NCBI GenBank assembly: GCA_965370495.1
Contig: CBDUUV010000063.1
Location: 1-15,217 of the forward strand
DNA length: 15,217 nucleotides
Origin: Krumholzibacterium sp965370495
Lineage (GTDB): Bacteria > Krumholzibacteriota > Krumholzibacteriia > Krumholzibacteriales > Krumholzibacteriaceae
Direction: 5' to 3'
A model generated the notes under the pieces. The model had not been told where the DNA came from. It was given only the letters and a program-made list of their open reading frames with translations, and did not search any database. Positions 8,901-14,799 of the stretch are shown piece by piece (the first letter of the stretch is position 1; each line of letters opens with the position of its first letter). The translations under genes were made by a program, and so were the position numbers.

Positions 8901-9320
8901 ATGAAAGAATGGCAGCCTAAAATACTGGCTATACTGTGTAACTGGTGTTCCTACGCGGGAGCTGATCTTGCAGGTGTTTCCAGAATGCAGTATCCACCCA
9001 ACATCAGGGTGATAAGGGTGCCCTGCTCAGGCAGGGTTGATCCTTTGTTCATTATGAAATCGTTACAGAGCGGTTACGATGGGATTTTGATCTCGGGTTG
9101 TCATCCCGGAGACTGTCATTATATCTCAGGCAACTTTGTTGCAAGAAGACGTTTTGCCGTACTCAAACCCTTGATCGAATTTGTCGGTATAGAACCTGAA
9201 CGAGTCCAGTTCTCATGGATATCAGCAGGCGAGGGTGAAAGATTCGCGGAGATTGTGACAAAAGTTACCGATGATATCAGGAAGATCGGACCAGCGAAAA
9301 GAATGGTTAAGGGAGTGTAA
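8901..9320 (+). CDS. flxD: MvhD/FlxD-type [2Fe-2S] electron-transfer subunit, copy 2
   Basis: This 139-residue MvhD-family protein is very close to the family consensus: CNWCSYAGADLAG (C13, C16), VPCSGRVDP (C42), SGCHPGDCHY (C67, C72) and SWISAGEG. It should carry one [2Fe-2S] cluster and pass electrons between the Flx reductase proteins encoded downstream and the HdrA upstream. Its ATG directly abuts the HdrA TAG in the same reading frame, with GGAG at 8892-8895 as ribosome binding site, so translation is probably coupled. HdrA-MvhD gene fusions are known in other organisms (QmoB-type proteins, for instance), consistent with a physical HdrA-MvhD contact. The FlxD label rests on the following FlxC-, FlxB- and FlxA-like genes. 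Confidence 0.93.
   Translation: MKEWQPKILAILCNWCSYAGADLAGVSRMQYPPNIRVIRVPCSGRVDPLFIMKSLQSGYDGILISGCHPGDCHYISGNFVARRRFAVLKPLIEFVGIEPERVQFSWISAGEGERFAEIVTKVTDDIRKIGPAKRMVKGV
9309..9315 (+). promoter_or_regulatory. Ribosome binding site for a GTG start
   Basis: AAGGGAG overlaps the end of the upstream gene. It sits 7 nt before the GTG at 9323 and 10 nt before a second GTG at 9326, slightly favouring the first. Confidence 0.5.
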
Positions 9321-9322
9321 GA

Positions 9323-10288
9323 GTGGTGAATGAACTGAGGGAAACTGTCAGGAAACTTTTGGCCGATGAAAAGGTCGATTTGGTGATCGGATGGGAAAAG
9401 GGCTCTTTGCCCCTGGCTTCTACTCCGGTTTTCATCAGTTCTGAAGAAGAAGCCGAGCGTCTGGTTTTTGATTCTACCTGTGGAAACAACCTCACAGTCT
9501 ATTTCACGAAAGATAATAAAAAGATTTCAAGGGAAGAGAAAAAAATCGGGATAGTAGTCAAGGGGTGCGATGCCCGCTCTCTTATTCTGAATATGACTGA
9601 AAGACAGATGAAGCGGGAAGACGTAACGATAATCGGTGTTCCATGCAATGGTGTAATTGATATTAAAAAGATCAAAAGGAAAGTTGAAGGAAAAGAAGTT
9701 CTCGAATTCCGCGAGGAGGGTGACAAGCTCTCGATAAAGGGAAGCGATTATAAGCTTTCTTTTCCTCTCGAAGAGGGCCTCAGTGATTCCTGTCTTTCCT
9801 GTATACGTCGTGACGCGGAAGAGTATGACATATTTATTGGTGAACCGCGCAAATTCGACGGTGCCGAGGACCCATATACCGATGTTAAGGAGTTTGAGGA
9901 TCTGTCAGGGGACCAGCGATGGGAGAGGGTGAAGGAAGAATATTCGAAATGTATCCGTTGCTATGCATGCAGGAATGTATGTCCATCATGTTACTGTAAT
10001 GTCTGCTTTGTCGATCAGAATGACCCGCAGTGGATCGGAAAGACAACCGATATCACAGATAACATAATATTTCACATAATCAGAAACCTTCATGTTGCCG
10101 GAAGATGTGTGGAATGCGGCGCGTGTGAAAGAGCCTGCCCGATGGATATTAAATTGCTTCTTCTAAATAGAAAAGTAGCTAAAGAGGTAAGGGAGAGGTT
10201 CGGCAGCATTACGGGTACAGGACTGGAAAACAAACCGGCAATGGCCGATTTCAAGGAAGATGAAAATCAGGATTTTATAATGGGGTAG
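9323..10288 (+). CDS. flxC: FlxC-like dicluster iron-sulfur protein with FrhB-type core
   Basis: This 321-residue protein starts at a GTG (9323 or 9326). It shares the plan of the two tandem dicluster proteins upstream: KGCDARS at 80-86, GVPCNG, a CxxC pair (C157, C160) followed by a DIFIG segment, the seven-cysteine motif (C210, C213, C216, C220, C223, C225, C228) and a second [4Fe-4S] motif (C262, C265, C268, C272). It is shorter than those copies and has a variable acidic C-terminus. In the FlxABCD-HdrABC system described in Desulfovibrio vulgaris, two Fe-S subunits relay electrons between the NAD(P)H-oxidising FlxA and the MvhD-like FlxD. Position between FlxD and FlxB fits that role. Which of the two Flx Fe-S subunits corresponds to the published FlxB or FlxC is my inference. 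Confidence 0.78.
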   Translation: MVNELRETVRKLLADEKVDLVIGWEKGSLPLASTPVFISSEEEAERLVFDSTCGNNLTVYFTKDNKKISREEKKIGIVVKGCDARSLILNMTERQMKREDVTIIGVPCNGVIDIKKIKRKVEGKEVLEFREEGDKLSIKGSDYKLSFPLEEGLSDSCLSCIRRDAEEYDIFIGEPRKFDGAEDPYTDVKEFEDLSGDQRWERVKEEYSKCIRCYACRNVCPSCYCNVCFVDQNDPQWIGKTTDITDNIIFHIIRNLHVAGRCVECGACERACPMDIKLLLLNRKVAKEVRERFGSITGTGLENKPAMADFKEDENQDFIMG

Positions 10289-10293
10289 GGAAA

Positions 10294-11325
10294 ATGATCA
10301 GGATCGAAAAGGAAAATATTCAAGGGTTCATCGAAGACCTGATGAAAACTTATTCTGTATATGCTCCTGCCGGGGACGGTAAGATTACTTCCTTTATGCT
10401 GACAGGTTCAGCCGGTGAGATCGTTTCCGAAAGCTTCAATACGGATAAATCGCCAAAGGAGATATTTTTTCCACAGACCGAAGTTCTTTTTGAATATGAC
10501 TCCGGCAAGGTAAAAGAGGCTGAGAAAAATGGAAAACCGATCGCCGTCTGGGGAATTCGCTCATGCGACGTGAAAAGCCTGTTGCTTCTTGATATGGTGT
10601 TTGGCAGCGCAAGACAGATGCCGGAAAACAAGGCATTCCAGGATCCATATTGGAAAGAAAAATACGATAACTCGCTGGTCTTCGGCCTTGCCTGTAATGA
10701 TCCGCGTTCCACCTGTTTCTGTAACTGGTTTGGTGGAGGCCCGCATGAAAGATCCGGGTCTGACATCTTTGTCGTGGATATTGGATCAGCCTATCTCCTT
10801 GATCCGGTAAGTGAAAAGGGAAAGAACTATATCAAATCGATCAATAATAGCGAGGAAGCGACTGCTGATGATCTGGAAAAAGCCGGAAAGCTGGGCAGGA
10901 AAGCAACATCATCGATGAGTGAGCCTTTTGAGCTGAGTGGAGTTGCCGGTAAAATGACAAAAGTATTCGATAATCCGCTATGGGCAGAGATCGGATTTAA
11001 ATGTATTAACTGCGGAGCGTGCGCATTTGTATGTTCCACATGCCACTGTTTTGATGTGCATGATGAAGGAAAAGGTAAAAAGGGGAAAAGGCTGCGAATA
11101 TGGGATACATGCATGTTTCCTGTCTTTACGGCGGAGGCATCCGGCCATAATCCCAGGGCGATGTCAATGGACCGTATGAGACAGCGCTTCATGCACAAGT
11201 TCAGTTATTTTATGGATAATTATGGGGAGCACCTGTGTACCGGGTGCGGCAGGTGCGTTACCGTCTGCCCTGTCAATCTTGATATCAGAGAAGTCGTGAA
11301 AAAAATCATGGCTTTTCAATTGTAA
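10294..11325 (+). CDS. flxB: FlxB/HydB/AsrA-like 4Fe-4S dicluster subunit
   Basis: This 343-residue protein belongs to the family of sulfhydrogenase beta (HydB) and anaerobic sulfite reductase subunit A (AsrA). Features are WGIRSCDVKSL at about 86-96, GLACNDPRSTCFCNW (C134, C141, C143), the conserved GGGPHE, then C-terminal ferredoxin motifs C237, C240, C243, C247 with extra C250 and C252, and C315, C318, C321, C325. In this family the subunit pairs with an FAD/NAD(P)H-binding partner, here the next gene, and passes electrons inward. There is no hydrogenase large subunit or siroheme sulfite reductase in the window, so those functions are not implied. It starts 5 nt after the previous stop. 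The family is well supported; the FlxB label depends on context. Confidence 0.83.
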   Translation: MIRIEKENIQGFIEDLMKTYSVYAPAGDGKITSFMLTGSAGEIVSESFNTDKSPKEIFFPQTEVLFEYDSGKVKEAEKNGKPIAVWGIRSCDVKSLLLLDMVFGSARQMPENKAFQDPYWKEKYDNSLVFGLACNDPRSTCFCNWFGGGPHERSGSDIFVVDIGSAYLLDPVSEKGKNYIKSINNSEEATADDLEKAGKLGRKATSSMSEPFELSGVAGKMTKVFDNPLWAEIGFKCINCGACAFVCSTCHCFDVHDEGKGKKGKRLRIWDTCMFPVFTAEASGHNPRAMSMDRMRQRFMHKFSYFMDNYGEHLCTGCGRCVTVCPVNLDIREVVKKIMAFQL

Positions 11326-11328
11326 GGA
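11324..11328 (+). promoter_or_regulatory. Ribosome binding site that selects the ATG at 11336
   Basis: AAGGA overlaps the preceding TAA stop and is 7 nt before the ATG at 11336. The open frame begins one codon earlier with TTG (11333), which would be only 4 nt from this site, so the ATG is preferred. Confidence 0.55.
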
Positions 11329-11335
11329 AGTCTTG

Positions 11336-12169
11336 ATGAACAATACGTATATCCCGATTCAAATGAAGGTGGAGAGGATTGTCGCCGAAGATCCGGAAAA
11401 GACTTTGCGGACATTCGACCTGATTTTCGAGAATGATGAAGACAAAAAGAATTTCAGGTATATGCCAGGCCAGTTTTGCGAATGGTCACTGCTTGGTTAC
11501 GGTGAATCACCTTTCGGCATCGCGTCATCACCGACCGAGCCTGATCATCTGAGATTTACCATAAACAGGACAGGTTCAGTTACCAATGAGATACATTACC
11601 TTCGTGAAGGCGATATAATAGGAATGCGCGGACCACTCGGTAACTGGTATCCAGTTGAGAAGTTCAAGGGTGGAAACGTGGTTATAATAGGAGGCGGGTT
11701 TGCATTTACGACCCTTCGTTCCCTGATCGTCTATCTTCTGGAACACAGGAAAGACTACAAAGATATCACGGTGATATATGGAGCCCGAACGCCTGACCTT
11801 TTCATTTACAGGGAAGAAATCGCTGAATGGGAGAAAAGAGATGATATAGATATTCATCTTACAATAGATAATCCGGTGGAGGGATGGGAAGGTAAAACGG
11901 GTTTTGTTCCTACGGTAACAAAAGATATTGCGCCCTGTCCGGATAACACGTGGGTGGTTGTGTGCGGGCCTCCGATAATGATCAAATTCACGTTACCTGT
12001 TCTTGCAGATCTTAAGTTTTCGGATGAGAGGGTTTTTACATCACTCGAAAGAAGAATGAAATGCGGAATAGGCAAGTGCGGAAGATGTAACATAGGTTCC
12101 AAATACATATGCATCGACGGGCCGGTATTTTCACTGGCCGAGCTCAAAGAGATACCTGAAATGGTTTAA
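11336..12169 (+). CDS. flxA: FlxA-like NAD(P)H:FAD/[2Fe-2S] reductase subunit
   Basis: This 277-residue protein is a ferredoxin-NADP reductase-type flavoprotein of the PyrK/HydG/AsrB/FlxA kind. Features in order are an FAD-binding barrel with PGQF at 44-47 and PFGIASSP at 59-66; RGPLGNW at 98-104; a nucleotide-binding domain with GGGFAFTTLRSL at 119-130 and IYGARTPD; VCGPPIM at about 209-215; and a C-terminal [2Fe-2S] site (C243, C248, C251, C259). It should exchange electrons between NAD(P)H and the Fe-S subunits encoded just upstream. The GGGFAFTT form of the nucleotide loop differs from the GGGIGLAP loop of dihydroorotate dehydrogenase PyrK, which argues against a pyrimidine role. Its position before HdrC matches Flx-Hdr operons, though here the flx genes run D-C-B-A. 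NADH versus NADPH preference cannot be read from the sequence. Confidence 0.88.
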   Translation: MNNTYIPIQMKVERIVAEDPEKTLRTFDLIFENDEDKKNFRYMPGQFCEWSLLGYGESPFGIASSPTEPDHLRFTINRTGSVTNEIHYLREGDIIGMRGPLGNWYPVEKFKGGNVVIIGGGFAFTTLRSLIVYLLEHRKDYKDITVIYGARTPDLFIYREEIAEWEKRDDIDIHLTIDNPVEGWEGKTGFVPTVTKDIAPCPDNTWVVVCGPPIMIKFTLPVLADLKFSDERVFTSLERRMKCGIGKCGRCNIGSKYICIDGPVFSLAELKEIPEMV

Positions 12170-12184
12170 AAGGAGAATGACCGG

Positions 12185-12655
12185 ATGGAAAAGATCATAC
12201 TGAGCGAGAAAGACGCGAATTTCAAGAACGAGATCGCTTCCCAGCCGGGCGCTGAGAGTTTTATGCGCTGTTTTACATGTGGTACATGTACGGCATCCTG
12301 TCCCGTGGCTGAAGTGCATGATGAATACGATCCGAGGAAAATCATCAGGATGTCAATACTTGGAATGCGTGAAGAGGTCCTGTCATCGGATATCCTGTGG
12401 ATGTGTTCAAGGTGTTATACATGCGCTGCGCTATGTCCCCAGAATGTAAAATTTACGGATGTCATCAGCATATTGAGAGATATGGCTGTGAAGCAGGGGT
12501 ATGTGTCCGGGGAGAGAGTCGAGCAGGCAAGGGAACTCGATAAGGTAATCCAGAAGATCCGGTGCAGGATCATTGATAATAAGCTGCATCCTGAAGAAAA
12601 AAATGCAAAGGATATCAGGGCGGCTGTAGATAAAGAACTGAAAAAAGCATGGTAA
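12185..12655 (+). CDS. hdrC: HdrC-like 4Fe-4S dicluster ferredoxin subunit
   Basis: This 156-residue soluble protein has the HdrC pattern: two CxxCxxCxxxCP sites (C29, C32, C35, C39 and C74, C77, C80, C84) separated by a helical stretch containing YDPRKIIRM, and a basic, lysine-rich C-terminal helix region. In HdrABC complexes HdrC passes electrons from HdrA to HdrB, which carries the CCG-type catalytic clusters. Here no HdrB follows; the next gene is FrhB-like, and no CCG-type cysteine pattern is found anywhere in the window. It therefore may serve a different acceptor, or an HdrB encoded elsewhere. A good AAGGAG ribosome binding site sits 9 nt before the ATG. Confidence 0.9.
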   Translation: MEKIILSEKDANFKNEIASQPGAESFMRCFTCGTCTASCPVAEVHDEYDPRKIIRMSILGMREEVLSSDILWMCSRCYTCAALCPQNVKFTDVISILRDMAVKQGYVSGERVEQARELDKVIQKIRCRIIDNKLHPEEKNAKDIRAAVDKELKKAW

Positions 12656-12710
12656 CTGAAAACACAGTGATGAATATTTTTCCACTGAGCGCTTTCAAAA
12701 GGGGAAAGAT

Positions 12711-13847
12711 GTGAAACCGGACAGGATTTGGTCCTTCGACGATCTGCAAAAAGAAGTCGTCGATAATAACTTGTGTGGAAAATGCGGTGGATGTGTGTCG
12801 TTCTGTTCTGCCAACAGAATCGGCGCTCTAAAGGTTGAAAAAAACGGGTTTCCTGCCTATGACGACAGGGAAAAATGCCTGGAATGCGGCATGTGTTATA
12901 TGGTGTGCCCACAGACTCATCCTATGAGCGATGAAGTGGATGAAGCTTACAACTGGAAACCTCCGATCGGACATTACATGGATGTATTTTCCGCCAGGAG
13001 TTCGGATATCGAAATCCGGAAAGTTGCTACAGACGGGGGCGTTGTAACGTCGCTTCTGATACACATGCTCAAAAACGGTATAATCGACGGGGCTGTGGTC
13101 TCACTAAGTAAAGGTTTGTTTAACCGTGAGGCAAAAGTCGCTACTACCAGGAATGAATTGATTCAGGCCGCCGGGTCCCACTTTGCGGAAGTTCCTCATC
13201 TGGAAGAGGTAGGAAAGGGGTATTCGACTTTTGTTCCCGTTATAAGGCCGATCAATGAGCTTGCGCCAAAAAGGATAAGGAAAATCGCAGTAGTAGGGAC
13301 ACCCTGCCAGATCGGTGCTATACGGAAGATGCAGGCCCTGAAACTTGTTCCTTCAGATATTGTAACATTTACAATCGGATTATTTTGTATGCAGTGTTTT
13401 GAAACAGATCAACTGCTCGACAGGGGATTTATCAAACAATACGGGATCACAACGGATGATATCGCAAAGATTAATATCAAGGAGGATCTCGTCCTGACAA
13501 TGAAATCCGGAATAACTGTTCATATTCCTCTTGAAGAAATCGAAGAGATTGCAAGACCCGCGTGCCTGGCCTGCAGATTGTTTTCGAATAGCTATGCAGA
13601 TATATCTGTCGGAGGGTTAGGTTCGTCTGACGGATATACGACGGTCATGGTGCGTACAATAAAGGGAAAAGAGATGATAGCGAATGCTCTCTATCAGGGA
13701 GGCATCGAGCGCAGGAGTAGAAAATCGGTTGAAGATGGCGTTGCCGACAGGAGGAGAATAATTACCCTGGTTGAGGAATTTACCGACAAGAAAATAACAA
13801 GGAGTAAAAAGTATTGGGATGAATACAGATCACAGGCGGAATTTTAA
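12711..13847 (+). CDS. frhB: FrhB-family flavin/iron-sulfur oxidoreductase (F420 hydrogenase beta-like)
   Basis: This 378-residue protein starts at GTG, with AGGGG at 12700-12704 as ribosome binding site. An N-terminal dicluster ferredoxin (C22, C25, C28, C32; C56, C59, C62, C66) is followed by the FrhB/FdhB domain: ATDGGVVTSLL at about 106-116, VGTPCQIGAIRK at 195-206, GLFCMQCFE at 223-231 and RPACLACRLF at 282-291 followed by ADISVGG. The family binds FAD and in methanogens reduces coenzyme F420; bacterial members are often linked to other carriers. No F420-specific partner is in this window, so the substrate is unknown. It follows HdrC after 55 nt and may take the place of HdrB as the terminal redox partner, which is inference. 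Confidence 0.87.
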   Translation: MKPDRIWSFDDLQKEVVDNNLCGKCGGCVSFCSANRIGALKVEKNGFPAYDDREKCLECGMCYMVCPQTHPMSDEVDEAYNWKPPIGHYMDVFSARSSDIEIRKVATDGGVVTSLLIHMLKNGIIDGAVVSLSKGLFNREAKVATTRNELIQAAGSHFAEVPHLEEVGKGYSTFVPVIRPINELAPKRIRKIAVVGTPCQIGAIRKMQALKLVPSDIVTFTIGLFCMQCFETDQLLDRGFIKQYGITTDDIAKINIKEDLVLTMKSGITVHIPLEEIEEIARPACLACRLFSNSYADISVGGLGSSDGYTTVMVRTIKGKEMIANALYQGGIERRSRKSVEDGVADRRRIITLVEEFTDKKITRSKKYWDEYRSQAEF

Positions 13848-13874
13848 TAGCAGATTGGACAGGAAGCGATACTG

Positions 13875-14750
13875 ATGGGGAAGAAGACTGTAAAAACAAA
13901 ATCCGGATCCGTTCTTGTAATTGGTGGAGGTATAGCAGGTATCCAGTCATCGCTTGATCTTGCGGATTCCGGATTCAGGGTGCATCTCCTTGAAGAAACG
14001 CCGGCGATCGGTGGAACAATGGCGCAGTTGGACAAGACATTTCCCACGAATGATTGTGCTATGTGTGTTATCTCACCGAAGCTTGTCGGGGCCGGGCGTC
14101 ATTTGAATATTGAGCTTACTACAAACTCGGAAATAGTAAGCCTGAGTGGTGAGGCAGGCAACTTTTCAGTAAAAATCAAAAAGAAACCGAGATATATCGA
14201 CGCGGAGAAATGCACAGGTTGCGGTGCCTGTACCCTGAATTGTCCGGTAGTAAATATTATATATCCTGTTGAAGAACCATATATAAAACTGAGTAATGAA
14301 GAGATGCAGAAAGTCAGTCCTATCCTGGATAAATATTATGGCCAAAAAGGCAACCTGATGCCGATACTGCAAGAAATAAATCAGACGTTCAATTATTTGC
14401 CTCCTGATGTTTTGAGATATGTATCCGGAAAATTGGGTGTAAGATTGTCGGATATTTATAATATTGCCTCCTTTTATAATTCTTTCAGCCTGACACCGAG
14501 GGGAAGGCATACGATAAAAATATGTATGGGAACAACCTGCTACGTTAAGGGCGGAGAAAGACTTTTAAATAAAGTGAGAGATGAGTTCGGTATCGAAAAT
14601 GGGGAAACAACGAAGGATATGAGATTTACCATTGAGTCTGTTGCATGTCTGGGTTGCTGCGGCCTTGCACCTGCTATTATGGTTAATGACGAAGTATACG
14701 GAAAAGTAAAAGTAAGCAATATAATGAAAATTCTTAAACAGTATAAGTGA
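13875..14750 (+). CDS. Chimera of a truncated HdrA N-terminal region and a NuoE-type [2Fe-2S] protein
   Basis: This 291-residue protein has two origins. Residues about 12-127 copy the start of HdrA: FAD motif GGGIAG at 17-22, AQLDKTFPTNDCAMC (C61, C64), and the first half of the inserted ferredoxin, one [4Fe-4S] motif (C113, C116, C119, C123). HdrA then stops; the second cluster, the CSxxCC motif and the rest of the FAD domain are absent. Residues about 138-291 are a complete NuoE-like thioredoxin-fold domain with its [2Fe-2S] ligands C217-x4-C222 and C258-x3-C262 (CMGTTCYVKGG, ACLGCCGLAP). NuoE partners NuoF, encoded next. The frame is continuous and no HdrA remainder is seen in other frames, so this looks like a true fusion. 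The partial FAD fold may be a docking and electron-relay module. AGGAAG at 13861-13866 is the ribosome binding site. Confidence 0.88.
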   Translation: MGKKTVKTKSGSVLVIGGGIAGIQSSLDLADSGFRVHLLEETPAIGGTMAQLDKTFPTNDCAMCVISPKLVGAGRHLNIELTTNSEIVSLSGEAGNFSVKIKKKPRYIDAEKCTGCGACTLNCPVVNIIYPVEEPYIKLSNEEMQKVSPILDKYYGQKGNLMPILQEINQTFNYLPPDVLRYVSGKLGVRLSDIYNIASFYNSFSLTPRGRHTIKICMGTTCYVKGGERLLNKVRDEFGIENGETTKDMRFTIESVACLGCCGLAPAIMVNDEVYGKVKVSNIMKILKQYK

Positions 14751-14789
14751 GAGGAATCTGCCTGTATCAAGAATACATTGAATCAGCAG

Positions 14790-14794
14790 AAGGA
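14790..14794 (+). promoter_or_regulatory. Ribosome binding site of the NuoF-like gene
   Basis: AAGGA lies 5 nt before the ATG at 14800. The 49-nt gap after the HdrA-NuoE stop contains nothing else I can identify. Confidence 0.5.
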
Positions 14795-14799
14795 AAACA

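Noticed and set aside
5389..9320. Selenocysteine forms of HdrA or MvhD, known in some anaerobes
   Set aside because: The key positions in both MvhD copies and in all HdrA cluster motifs are Cys codons, and there is no in-frame TGA inside these genes.
12665..12687. Small inverted repeat CAGTG/CACTG between hdrC and frhB
   Set aside because: The stem is only 5 bp with a 13-nt loop and no T-run follows, so it is not a credible terminator; the gap is within an operon.
12415..12912. Open frame of 165 codons on the minus strand, spanning the HdrC-FrhB gap
   Set aside because: It overlaps strongly supported HdrC and FrhB coding sequence, shows no family motif and no convincing ribosome binding site.
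12711..13847. Calling this gene a functional F420-reducing hydrogenase subunit
   Set aside because: No hydrogenase large or small subunit and no F420 genes are present in the window; the FrhB family is used with many carriers, so only the family is claimed.
14220..14290. Frameshift or broken HdrA as the explanation for the HdrA-NuoE protein
   Set aside because: The frame is continuous, the NuoE domain is complete with all ligands, and no remaining HdrA sequence (CSxxCC motif, GPKD segment) appears in any frame downstream.
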